This document shows, piece after piece, positions 25,501-38,588 of a stretch of 64,000 nt of DNA; position 1 is the first letter of the stretch, and each line of letters opens with the position of its first letter. A program made the translations under genes and the position numbers. The stretch is taken from positions 34,977 to 98,976 of the forward strand of contig JASAND010020203.1 of the NCBI GenBank assembly GCA_030248195.1, written 5' to 3'. The DNA comes from Trissonchulus latispiculum. Lineage: Eukaryota; Nematoda; Enoplea; Enoplida; Ironidae. Below the pieces are notes generated by a model. The model was not told the origin of the DNA. It was given only the letters and a program-made list of their open reading frames with translations, and searched no databases.

Positions 25501-28500
25501 GTGTTGCCCACCTGCATATTCCATTTGGGTCAGAGCTTTATTTCCTAAGACTTTGATAGCGTCTCGTTCAAGAAATGGGTTCTTCTGTTATACGATTGGT
25601 TTTATTCGATTACAATAATGACGACACCTTCATCCTAAATTGGTTGCCCTTAAAAGGGCAGTTGGGATAAGTGATTTTTCAAGTATACCCTGAATATATA
25701 CTACTTCATACAAATGGTTGCCCTTAAGAAGGCAGTTGGGATAAGTGATATTTCGACTAAATTTTGATTGTAGATTTATACTCTGCGTTCCCGGGTTATC
25801 CTAGAACCAACTTTTCAACCAAATCAGAGATAAAGCGTTTTTACCATTTTTGACACCTTTATCTTGACATGGTTGCCCATAAAAGGGCAGTTGGGATAAG
25901 GAATTTTCGACTGAATATGGCTAAAACTTACTTGATACACCCTTCTAAACCATGTTCTAGCAAATCCACCGGCTAAACTTGACTAACGAGTTCAAAAAAC
26001 ACAGATATTAGGTGTTTCTGAGTTGTTTGCTCACTTTTGCGGTCTCAAACAGTGTAACTTTTATCGATATCTCGTGATCCAAAAGGGTTAGAAAAATTTC
26101 GTTTGCAGATTTGGAATCTGCGTCCCCGAATTACCCTATAACCGACTTTTCAACCAAATCGGAGACAAAAAGTTTTTGACCATTTTTGACATCTTTGCCT
26201 GAACATGGTTGCCCATAAAAGGGCAGTTGGGTCTTGGGATAAGCAATTTTCAACTACATATCACTAAAAGTTACTTAATATACCATTCTAAGCGTGTCCT
26301 AGCAAATACACCGGCTCATCTTGACTAAGACAAAAAGGTTTAGACCGTCTGGCACTGTGACGACAGTCTGCTCACTTTCGCCTTCCCAGAGAACCAGAAC
26401 CACCACCTTCGATTTTTAAAAATTTAAATTTTAAATTCCCTGCCCTGGTCGACTGGGTGGAGATAGAGCGATGAAATTCACGGATGCACACCTTCTTTTC
26501 ACGCTCTTCAAAATGAGGTATTAACCAACCCGGTACCCCTTCCCAATCTCGAGTTCTAGGGGGGGGACACCCACCTGCTAATAATAATAATAATAAGAAC
26601 TAGCGACTGCGAGAGTGTGTTGCCCACCTGCATATTCCATTTGGGTCAGAGCTTTATTTCCTAAGACTTCGATAGCCTCTCGTTCAAGAAATGGGTTCTT
26701 CTGTTATACGATTGGTTTTATTCGATTACAATAATGACGACACCTTCATCCTAAAATGGTTGCCCTTTAAAGGGCAGTTGGGATAAGTGATTTTTATATT
26801 ACACTTTGTTAATACTGCTTCATACAAATGGTTGCCCTTAAAAAGGCAGTTGGGATAAGTGACTTTCCCATTACACTTTGTTAACACTACTTCATACAAA
26901 TGGTTGCCCTTAAAAAGGCAGTTGGGATAAGTGATTTTTCAAGTACGTATACCTTGTTACTATATACTGCTTCATACAAATGGTTGCCCTTAAAAAGGCA
27001 GTTGGGAGAAGCGATTTTCCCATTACACTTTGTTAACACTACTTCATACAAATGGTTGCCCTTAAGAAGGCAGTTGGGATAAGTGATATTTTGACTAAAT
27101 TTCGATTACAGATTTGGAATCAGCGTCTCCGAATTAGCCTATGACCGACTTTTCAACCAAATCGGAGACAAAAAGTTTTTGACCATTTTTGGCCCCTTTG
27201 CCTGAACATGGTTGCCCATAAAAGGGCAGTTGGGATAAGCAATTTTCAACTACATATCACTAAAAGTTACTTAATATACCATTCTAAGCGTGTCCTAGCA
27301 AATACACCAGCTCATCTTGACTAACGAGTTCAAAAAACACAGATATTAGGCGTTTCTGGGCAGTTTGCTCACTTTTGTGGACTCCAACAGTGTAACTTTT
27401 GGCCATATCTCGAGATTCCCAAAAGGTAGAAAAATTTCGATTGCAGATTTGGAATCTGCGTCCCCGAATTACCTAATAACCGACTTTTCAACCAAATCGG
27501 AGACAAAAAGTTTTTGACCATTTTTGACACCTTTATCTTAACATGGTTGCCCATAAAAGGGCAGTTGGGATAAGCAATTCTCAACTACATATCGCTAAAA
27601 GTTACTTGATATACCATTCTAAACGTGTCCTAGCAAATACACCGGCTCATCATGACTAACCAGTTCAAAAAACACGGATATTAGGTGTTTCTGGGCAGTT
27701 TGCTCACTTTTGCGGTCTCCAACAGTGTAACTTTTGGCCATATCTCGAGATTCTCAAAAGGTAGAAAAATTTCGATTGCAGATTTGGAATCTGCGTCCCC
27801 GAATTACCTTATAACCGCCTTTTCAAAGACAAAAAAGGTTTAGACCGTCTGGCACTGTGACGACAGTCTGCTCACTTTCGCCTTCTCAGAGAACCAGAAC
27901 CACCACCTTCGATTTTTAAAAATTTAAATTTTAAATTCCCTGCCCTGGTCGACTGGGTGGAGATAGAGTGATGAAATTCACGGATGCACACCTTCTTTTC
28001 ACGCTCTTCAAAATGAGGTATTAACCAACCCTGTACCCCTTCCCAATCTCGAGATCTAGGGGGGGGACACCCACCTGCTAATAAGAATAATAATAATAAT
28101 AATAATAATAACTAGCAACTGCGAGAGTGTGTTGCCCACCTGCATATTCCATTTAGGTCAGAGCTTTATTTCCTATGACTTTGATAGCCTCTCGTTCAAG
28201 AAATGGGTTCTTCTGCAATATGATTGGTTTTATTCAAATACAATAATGACGACACCTTCATCCTAAAATGGTTGCCCTTAAAAAGGCAGTTGGGATAAGC
28301 GATTTTCCCATTACACTTTGTTAACACTATTTCATACAAATGGTTGCCCATAAAAGGGCAGTTGGGATACGCAATTTTCAACTACATATTGCTAAAAATT
28401 TCCTGATACATCCTTCTAAACCGTGTTCTAGCAAACCCACCGGCTAAACTTGACTAACGAGTTCAAAAAATACAGATATTAGGCGTCTCTGGGCAATTTG

Positions 28501-31500
28501 CTCACTTTTGAGATCTCCAACAGTGTAACTTTTGGCCATATCTCGAGATTTTCAAAAGGTAGAAAAATTTCGATTTCAGATTTGGAATCTGCGTCCCCGA
28601 ATTACCCTATAACCGACTTTTCAACCAAATCAGAGCCAAAAAGTTTTTGATCATTTTTGACACCTTCGCCTGAACATGGTTGCCCATAAAAGGGCAGTTG
28701 GGATAAGCATTTTTCAACTACATATTGCTAAAAGTTTCCTGATACATCCTTCTAAACCGTGTTCTGGCAAACCCACCGGCTAAACTTGACTAACGAGTTC
28801 AAAAAAGCACAGATATTAGGTGTTTCTGGGCAGTTTGCTCACTTTTGCGGTCTCCAACAGTGTAACTTTTGGCCATATCTCGAGATTCACAAAAGGTAGA
28901 AAAATTTCAATTGCAGATTTGGAATCTGCGTCCCCGAATTACCCTATAACCGACTTTTCAACCAAATCGGAGGCAAAAAGTTTTTGACCATTTTTTACAC
29001 CTTTGCCTGAACATGGTTGCCCATAAAAGGGCAGTTGGGATAAGCAATTCTCAACTACATACTACAAGTTACTTGATATACCATTCTAAACGTGTCCTAG
29101 CAAATACACCGGCTCATCTTGACTAAGACAAAAAGGTTTAGACCGTCTGGCACTGTGACGACAGTCTGCTCACTTTTGCGGTCTCCAACAAAAATTTTTA
29201 AAAATTAAATTCCCTCCCCTGGTCGACTGGGTGGGAGTAGAACGATGAAATTCTAAGCGTGTCCTAGCAAATACACCGGCTCATCTTGATTAACGAGTTA
29301 AAAAAACACAGATGTTACGGGTTTCTGGGCAGTTTGCTCACTTTTGCGGTCTCCAACAGTGTAACGTTCGGCCATCCCCCCTCATGATTTTGAAAAATTA
29401 AATTCCCTGCCCTGGTCGACTGGGTGGGAGTAGAATAATGAAATTCACACATGCACACCTTCTTTTCATGCTCTTCAAAATGAGGTATGAACCAACCCTG
29501 TATCACTTCCCAATCTCGAGATCTAGGGGGGGGACACCCACCTGCTAATAATAATAATAATAATAAGAATAATAATAAACAGACAATAGTAATGGTTGCC
29601 CTTTTTCCTTTGGAAAGGTGGGCAACACAATAACTAGCGACTGCGAGAGTGTGTTGCCCACCTGCATATTCCATTTGGGTCAGAGCTTTATTTCCTAAGA
29701 CTTTGATAGCGTCTCGTTCAAGAAATGGGTTCTTCTGTTATACGATTGGTTTTATTCGATTACAATAATGACGACACCTTCATCCTAAATTGGTTGCCCT
29801 TAAAAGGGCAGTTGGGATAAGTGATTTTTCAAGTATACCCTGAATATATACTACTTCATACAAATGGTTGCCCTTAAGAAGGCAGTTGGGATAAGTGATA
29901 TTTCGACTAAATTTTGATTGTAGATTTATATTCTGCGTTCCCGGGTTATCCTAGAACCAACTTTTCAACCAAATCAGAGATAAAGCGTTTTTACCATTTT
30001 TGACACCTTTATCTTGACATGGTTGCCCATAAAAGGGCAGTTGGGATAAGGAATTTTCGACTGAATATGGCTAAAACTTACTTGATACACCCTTCTAAAC
30101 CATGTTCTAGCAAATCCACCGGCTAAACTTGACTAACGAGTTCAAAAAACACAGATATTAGGTGTTTCTGAGTTGTTTGCTCACTTTTGCGGTCTCAAAC
30201 AGTGTAACTTTTATCGATATCTCGTGATCCAAAAGGGTTAGAAAAATTTCGTTTGCAGATTTGGAATCTGCGTCCCCGAATTACCCTATAACCGACTTTT
30301 CAACCAAATCGGAGACAAAAAGTTTTTGACCATTTTTGACATCTTTGCCTGAACATGGTTGCCCATAAAAGGGCAGTTGGGTCTTGGGATAAGCAATTTT
30401 CAACTACATATCACTAAAAGTTACTTAATATACCATTCTAAGCGTGTCCTAGCAAATACACCGGCTCATCTTGACTAAGACAAAAAGGTTTAGACCGTCT
30501 GGCACTGTGACGACAGTCTGCTCACTTTCGCCTTCCCAGAGAACCAGAACCACCACCTTCGATTTTTAAAAATTTAAATTTTAAATTCCCTGCCCTGGTC
30601 GACTGGGTGGAGATAGAGCGATGAAATTCACGGATGCACACCTTCTTTTCACGCTCTTCAAAATGAGGTATTAACCAACCCGGTACCCCTTCCCAATCTC
30701 GAGTTCTAGGGGGGGGACACCCACCTGCTAATAATAATAATAAGAATAACTAGCGCTACTGCAAGAATGTGTTGCCCACGATAGGTTTTTCTGTTTATTT
30801 TTTCCTACTCGTTGAGGGCTTTCAGATGAGTACCATATCGACTACTTTTGAGACAATTTTTTTAAAATTCCGTTTTCCGGGATTTCCCGGATTTTCGGTT
30901 TTTCGGCTATAACTTTCGCTAGACGCATTTTGGGAAAATGCTGCAAGCAGGACAGTTGTTCAGCTCGACGAGCTCTTTCATTTGAGTACCCTATCGACCA
31001 CTTTCGGAAAATTTTTTCAAAATTCGGAAATTTCCGGATCGAATATCTCGAAATCCGTAAATTTTCCGGAAATTTCGATTTCAGTTTCGAAATCAGTGTG
31101 GTCGACTTACCCTATGACAACCTTTTAAGCAAAATCGGAGACAAAAAATTTTTTGGTCCAAAATCCGGGTTTTCGTGAATTCCCGGATTTTCAGTTTTTC
31201 GGCTATAACTTTCGCTAGACACATTTCCGGAAAATGTCGCAAGAAGGAAAGTTGTTCAGCTCGGCGAGCTCTTTCATTTGAGTACCATATCGACCACTTT
31301 TGGAGAAATTTTTCAAAATCCGGAATTTTCCGGGTCGAATATCTCGAAATCCGGAAATTTTCCGGAAATTTCGATTTCAGTTTCGAAATCAGCATGGTCG
31401 AATTACCCTATGACCAACTTTTAAGCAAAATCGGAGACAAAAAATTTTTACGTTTCCCTTGGTCCCCCCTTACGATTTTTAAAATTCCGGGATTCGCCAT

Positions 31501-32297
31501 TCCCGGAATCCGGGAGATATCGGGATGCCCTTACAAACGGGAGCACTTCAGGTCACCCTACACCTATGGTGAGAATTTCAGCCCGATCGGTCCAGCCAAT
31601 CTCGAGAAAAAGGGGGGGGACACAAATGTTGACCGGAATAATAAATAAACTAGCGCTACTGCAAGAATGTGTTGCCCACAACAGATTCCCTTGGGGTATA
31701 AATTTTGCTAGACACCTTTTAAGCTGCTTCTGTTCAGGAAATCTGTCCCAGGACTCAAAAAGCTTTCAATTAAGCACCATATTGCCCATGTATCAACGAA
31801 TGTTTGAAAATCCGGTTTTTTACGGAAATTCCGCATTTTCCAATCTGTGGCCATAACTTTCGCTAGAAACATTTCCGGAAAATATGGTAATTATAAAAAT
31901 TACTCAGCTCGCCGAGATCTTTCATTTGAGTACCATATCGACCACTTTTGGAGAAATTTTTCAAACTCCGGAATTTTCCGGGTCGAATATCTCGAAATCC
32001 GGAAATTTTCCGGAAATTTCGATTTCAGTTTCGAAATCAGCGTGGTCGAGTTACCCTATGACCAACTTTTGAGCGAAATCGGAGACAAAAAATTTTAGAC
32101 CAAATTTTGGATTTTGAAATTTCGCCTTGGTCCCCCCTTACCATTCGAAAAATTCCGGGATTCGCCATTCCCGGAATTCGGAAGGTATCGGACTGCCCAA
32201 CTGAGGATCCAATGTCCTAGTCAAGGGCTTCAAAATGAGGTATCAACCACCCCTGTACCCCTTCCCAATCTCGAGATCTAGGGGGGGGGACAGACGG

Positions 32298-32334
<37 letters not shown>

Positions 32335-35300
32335 GCACAGACCAATAACAAAGTGTTGCCCATTCCTTTGGAAAAGTGGGCAACACAATAAATAAATAAA
32401 TAAATAAATAAAGAAACTTAGCCATAACAAAGGGTTGTCTTTTTTTAAAAAAAATGCGACAACCCAATAATAAGAATAATAATAATAAACAGACAGTAGA
32501 AAGGGTTGCCCTCTTCCTTTGGAAAGGTGGGCAACACAATAATAAACAGACAATAGTAATGGTTGCCCTCTTCCTTTGGAAAGGTGGGCAACACAATAAT
32601 AATAATAAACAGACAGTAGAAAGGGTTGCCCTCTTCCTTTGGAAAGGTGGGCAACACAATAAGTCAAAAGGCATCAAGTGGTTCCCGCCCGACATTTTTC
32701 CGTTTATAGAATGAGTTTATGTATATACTTTCTGGAAAAATGCAGTTACTAGTTTTCGTCTATTATAACTGGTTCCCACTCCCAGCTCACCAAAAGCTTT
32801 CGATTTATACCACTATCAGACCAATCCGACAAAGTTCGATTTTGACCGTTTCTGGCCATTTTTGACCCCTTTGGAACCACGTAACTCATTTTTCCTACAT
32901 TTTGACGCTTTGGCCCTATTACAACTTTTTATCCACGCAACGAGAGCTTTCGAATGACACCGGTATCAGCCGTATCCGACAATTTTCAATTTAGGCCATT
33001 TTGACCGTTTCTGGCCATTTTTGACCCCTTTGGAGCCCCGTAACTCATTTTTCCTACATTTTGACGCTTTACCCCTATTACAACTTTTTACCTACGCAAC
33101 GAGAGCTTTCGAATGATACCCATATTGGGGGATTTCCGTCACTTTCAATTTTGACCATTTGCAGCATCACCGTATCGAGTAATTGCTAATTGCCTGACAC
33201 TATGGAACCCAGGTGCCCGGAGGGTCTTCCCCCATCGGGTGCCACCCTACATGCCAAATTTCAGGCCAACTAGTTGACTCTAGCTCGTGATAAAGGCGGA
33301 AAACCCCTTCAAACGGCCGTTTTGGCCGTTTTTGGCCATTTTTGACCCTTTTTCGCCTCATAACTCAAAATAGGTACATTTTCAGGCCTTGACCCTATTA
33401 CAACTTTTTCATGGCTCGACGAGAGCTTTCGAATGATGCCAAAATTAGCTCATTTGGACAACTTTTTTATTTTACTCATTTTTACTCACGGGGGTGCTCC
33501 GGGAGCACCTCTGCTCCCCCGGGGCTCCCCGCGCTTCCGGGAGCAGTTCAAGTCAAGACCTTCAAAATGAGGTATCAACCACCTCTCTACCCCTTCCCAA
33601 TCTCGAGATAGACAGGGGGGACACGAAAATGTGAACAATAAGAAGAAAAATAAACATGCCCAGAACATAGGGTTCCAAACCCTTTGGAAAAGGGCGGGAA
33701 CCCAATAAATCCTACCGGCATCAACGGGTTGTCGCAGCTATTTTCCTCTTATCTAAAGGGCCAAAACTCAGTTGTGGTACATTTTCAGAACTTGGTTCTA
33801 TTGCAACCTTCTTCCTACTCGTTGAGGGCTTTCAAATGAGTACCATATCGACTACTTTTGAGACAATTTTTAAAAATTCCGATTTTCCGGGAGTTCCCGG
33901 ATTTTCGGTTTTTCGGACGGAACTTTCGCTAGGCGTATTTTCTAAAAATGTCGCAAGAAGCAAAGTTGCTAAGCTCGACGAGCTCTTTCATTTGAGCCCC
34001 ATATTGACCACTTTTGGGGAAATTTTTCAAAATCCGGAATATTCCGGGCCGAATATCTCGAAATCCGTAAATTTTCCGGAAAATTAGATTACAGTTTTGA
34101 AATCAGCGTGGTCGAGTTACCCTATGACTAACTTTTAAGCAAAATCGGAGACAACAAATTTTTAGTCCAAAATCCGGGTTTTCGTGAATTCCCGGATTTT
34201 CAGTTTTTCGGCTATAACTTTCGCTAGACGCATTTCCGGAAAATGTCGCAAGAAGGAAAGGTGTTCAGCTCGACGCGCTCTTTCATTTGAGTACCATATC
34301 GACTACTTTTGAAGAAATTTTTCAAAATCCGAAATTTTCCGGGGCGTATATCTCAAAATCCGTAAATTTTCCGGAAATTTCGATTTCAGTTTCAAAATCA
34401 GCATGGTCGAATTACCCTATGACCAACTTTTGAGCGAAATCGGAGACAAAAAATTTTTACGTTTCCCTTGGTCCCCCCTTACCATTTTTAAAAATTCCGG
34501 GAGCCGCCATTCCCGGAATCCGGGAGGTATCGGGCTACCCGCACTTCCGGTACCACTTCACCCCACCCCCAACTGGTACTGATAATTTCAGCCCGATCGG
34601 TCCAGCCAATCTCGAGAAAAAGGGGGGGGACAAGATTGTTTACCGATATAATAAATAAATAAATAAATAAATAAATAAAGAAACTTTCCCATAACAAAGG
34701 GTTGTCTTTTTTTTTAAAAAAATGCGACAACCCAATAATAAACGGACATACCCAGATGAAAGGGTTGCCTTTTTTGTGTAAAAAGCAGCAACCCAACAAG
34801 CTAAACTGGCATGAATGGTTTGCCGCCGCTTCTTTCTTTAGGCAGCTAAGTTCGTAGCGTCGATTCTCGGGAAATGGTTGCCTCTGAAAAGGTAGTTGGG
34901 ATAAGGAACTTTTCTAGAAATGGTTGCCCTTGAAAGGGCAGTTGGGATAAGAGATTTTCACTAAATATTGCTAAAAGTTACTTGATACACCCTCTTAAAG
35001 GGAGTCCTAGCAAATCCACCAGCTCAGCTTGACTACCGGCTTCGAAAAAAGTACTGATATTAGGCTTTTCTAAACAATTTGCTCACTTTTGCGGACTCCA
35101 ACAGCGTAGCATTTGGCCATATCTCGAGATCCACGGGAGCTAGAAACATTTAGACTGCTGATTTGGAATCTGCGTCCCCGAATTACCCTATGACCGACTT
35201 TTCAACCAAATCGGACATTACACGTTTTTATCCATTTTTGACACCTTCACCTGAAAATGGTTGCCCATAAAAGGGCAGTTGGGATAAGAAATTTTCTACT

Positions 35301-38300
35301 AAATATCGCCACAAGTTACTTGACACTTCTTTTTAAAGGGTGTCCTAGCAAATCCACCGGCTAAACTTGACTAACGAGTTCAAAAAACACAGATATTAGG
35401 CGTTTCTGGGCAGTTTGCTCACTTTTGCGGTCTCCAACAGTGTAAGTTTTGGCCATATCTCGAGATTCACAAAAGCTAGAAAAATTTCGATTGCAGATTT
35501 GGAATCTGCGTCCCCGAATTACCCTAGGACTGACTTTTTAACCAAATCGGAGAGAAAAAGTTTTCGACCATTTTTGAGAATCGCCTTGCCAGAGAACCAG
35601 AACCCCCCTCTAAACCAGAACCATTTTAAAAAATTAAATTCCCTGCCCTGGTCGACTGGGTGGGTCTAGAGCGATGAAATTAAAATGGGCCAGGTTTGGG
35701 ACCAACCCCCACATACCCACCAAATTTCAGCTCCGGGCGTTGAGCCTAGCTTGAGTTAATAGGGGGGGACAAGAAGAATAATAATAATAATAATAAGTCA
35801 AAAGGCATCAAGTGGTTCCCGCCCGACATTTTTCTGCTTATAGACTGAGTTTATAATATTCGGGGCCCCATAACTCATTTGTCCTATATTTTGACGCGTT
35901 AGCCCTATTACAACTTTTTATCTACGCAACGAGAGCTTTCGAATGACACCCATATTGTTGGGTTTCGATTACTTTCAATTTTGACCCATTTTGACCGGTT
36001 TTGGCCTTTTTGACCCTTTTGAGGCCCCGTAACTCATTTTTCCGACATTCTGCTGCTTTGGCCCCATTACATCTTTTTATCTACGCAACGAGAGCTTTCG
36101 AATGACACCAGTATTAATCGGATCCGACAATTTTCAATTTTGACCCATTTTGACCGGTATTAACCATTTTTGACCCTTTTGGGGCCCCGTAACTCATTTG
36201 TCCTACATTTTGGAGCTTCGGTCCTATTACAACTTTTTATCTACTCAACGAGAGCTTTCGAATGACTTCGGTATCGATCGGATCCGACAATTTTCAATTT
36301 TGACCCATTTTGACCTATTTCTGGCCATTTTTGACCCCTTTGAGGCCCCGTAACTCATTTTTCCTACACTTTGACGCGTTGGCCCTATTACAACTTTTTA
36401 TCCACGCAACGAGAGCTTTCGAATGATATCCATATTGGGGGGTTTTCGTCACTTTCAATTTTGACCATTTGCAGCATCACCGTATCGAGTAATTGCGAAT
36501 TGTGTGACACTATGGTGCCCAGGTGCCCGGAGGGTCGTCCCGCATCGGGTGCCACCCTACATGCCAAATTTCAGGCCAACTAGTTGACTCTAGCTCGAGA
36601 TAAAGGCGGAAAACCCCTTCAAACGGCCGTTTTGGCCGTTTTTGGCCATTTTTGACCATTTTCGGCCTCATAACTCAAAATGGGTGCATTTTCAGGCCTT
36701 GACCCTATTACAACTTTTTTATTACTCGCCGAGAGCTTTCGAATGATACCAAAATTAGCTCATTTGGACAACTTTTTTATTTTACTCATTTTTACTCACG
36801 GGGGTGCTCCGGGAGCACCTCTGCTCCCCCGGGGCTCCCCGCGCTTCCGGGAGCAGTTCAAGTCAAGACCTTCAAAATGAGGTATCAACCACCTCTCTAC
36901 CCCTTCCCAATCTCGAGATAGACAGGGGGGACACGAAAATGTGAACAATAATAATAAGAAGAAGAAAAATAAACATGTCCAGAACATAGGGTTCCAAACC
37001 CTTTGGAAAAGGGCGGGAACCCAATAACTAGCGCTACTGCAAGAATGTGTTGCCCACAACACATTCCTTTGGGGTATAGATTTTGCTAGATACTTTTTAA
37101 GTTATTTCTGTTCAGGAAATCTGTCCCAGGACTCAAAGAGCTTTCAATTAAGTACCATATTGCCCATGTTTCAACGAATTTTTGAAAATCCGGTTTTTTC
37201 CGGAAATTCCGGATTTTCCAATCTGCGGCCATAACTTTCGCTAGAAACATATCGGGAAAATATGGTAATGATAAAAATTACCCAGCTCGCCGAGCTCTTT
37301 CATTTGAGTATCATATCGACCACTTTTGGAGAAATTTTTCAAAATCCGGAATTTTCCGGATCAAATATCTCGAAATCCGTAAATTTTCCGGGAATTTCGA
37401 TTTCAGTTTCGAAATCAGCATGGTCGAATTACCCTATGACCGACTTTTGAGCCAAATCGGAGACAAAAAATTTTTGACCAAATTTTGGATTTTTGAAATT
37501 TCGCCTTGGTCCCCCCTTACCATCCGAAAAAATCCGAATTTTCAAAACCCGGAATTTCGGAACCATCTTGCTTCCGGGAGATGTCCTAGTCAAGGGCTTC
37601 AAAATAAGGTATCAACCACTCCTGTACCCCTTTCCAATCTCGAGATCTAGGGGGGGGGACAGACGGATAATAATAAGCACAGAACGATAACAAAGTGTTG
37701 CCCATTCCTTTGGAAAAGTGGGCAACACAATAATAATAAACAGACAGTAGAAAGGGTTGCCCTTTTTTCCTTTGGAAAGGTGGGCAACACAATAATAAGC
37801 ACAGACCAATAACAAAGTGTTGCCCATTCCTTTGGAAAAGTGGGCAACACAATAAGCACAGACCAATAACAAGGTGTTGCCATTTCCTTTGGAAAAGTGG
37901 GCAACACAATAAATCCTACCGGCATCAACGGGTTGTCGCAGCCATTTTCCTCTTATCTAAAGGGTCAAAACTCAGTATTGGTACATTTTCAAAACTTGGA
38001 TCAATTACAAATTTTTTCCTACTCGTTGAGGGCTTTCAGATGAGTACCATATCGACTACTTTTGAGACAATTTTTTAAAATCCGGGTTTTCGTGAATTCC
38101 CGGATTTTCAGTTTTTCGGCTATAACTTTCGCTAGACGCATTTCCGGAAAATGTCACAAGAAGGAAAGTTGTTCAGCTCGACGAGCTCTTTCATTTGAGC
38201 CCCATATCGACCACTTTCGGAGAAATTTTTCAAAATCCGGAATTTTCCGGGTCGAATATCTCGAAATCCGGAAATTTTCCGGAAATTTCGATTTCAGTTT

Positions 38301-38557
38301 CGAAATCAGCGTGGTCGACTTACCCTATGACCAACTTTTAAGCAAAATCGGAGACAAAAAATTTTTACGTTTCCCTTGGTCCCCCCTTACGATTTTTAAA
38401 ATTCCGGGATTCGCCATTCCCGGAATCCGGGAGATATCGGGATGCCCTTACAAACGGGAGCACTTCAGGTCACCCTACAACTATGGTGAGAATTTCAGCC
38501 CGATCGGTCCAGCCAATCTCGAGAAAAAGGGGGGGACACAAATGTTGACCGGAATAA

Positions 38558-38588
<31 letters not shown>

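Larger units (their letters stand above)
29633..32537 (+). mobile_element. Element E5
   Basis: Half-stem 29651-29662; end unit 32488-32537 (outer arm 32526-32537). It starts four bases after the E4 end. Body near-identical to E2's. Confidence 0.78.
26599..32594 (+). mobile_element. Element E3
   Basis: Half-stem 26617-26628; end unit 32546-32594 (outer arm 32583-32594). The body has four to five consecutive roughly 70-bp repeats of the GGTTGCCCTT...GGCAGTTGGGAT word at 26757-27080. Confidence 0.75.
25483..32657 (+). mobile_element. Element E2
   Basis: Half-stem 25501-25512; end unit 32609-32657 (outer arm 32646-32657). Body 25483-26580 is almost identical to the body of E5. Confidence 0.75.
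24643..34794 (+). mobile_element. Element C5
   Basis: Half-stem 24663-24672; end unit 34742-34794, with inner arm GGGTTGCC 34762-34769 and outer arm weakened to GCAGCAACCC. Own body 24643-25470. The end was recognised as the only C end left after D1 closes, exactly where bracket order predicts it. Confidence 0.75.
22536..37790 (+). mobile_element. Element E1
   Basis: Half-stem GTGTTGCCCACC at 22554-22565; end unit 37740-37790 (outer arm GGTGGGCAACAC 37779-37790). The body 22536-23745 carries E-type repeats: GGTTGCCC-n-GGGCAGTTGGGATAAG words about every 70-300 bp, ending GACACCCACCTGCT. Confidence 0.75.
21558..37850 (+). mobile_element. Element B6
   Basis: Half-stem 21578-21588; end unit 37799-37850 (arms 37817-37826 and 37841-37850). 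The body 21558-22505 has the CAACACCTTCC-type 5' segment shared with B3 and B10. Confidence 0.75.
20745..37907 (+). mobile_element. Element B5 (17 kb with nested content)
   Basis: Half-stem 20765-20775; end unit 37855-37907 (outer arm 37898-37907; inner arm carries a change, GTGTTGCCAT). Own body 20745-21545 is B-type. Everything from B6 to 37850 has accumulated inside. Confidence 0.75.
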
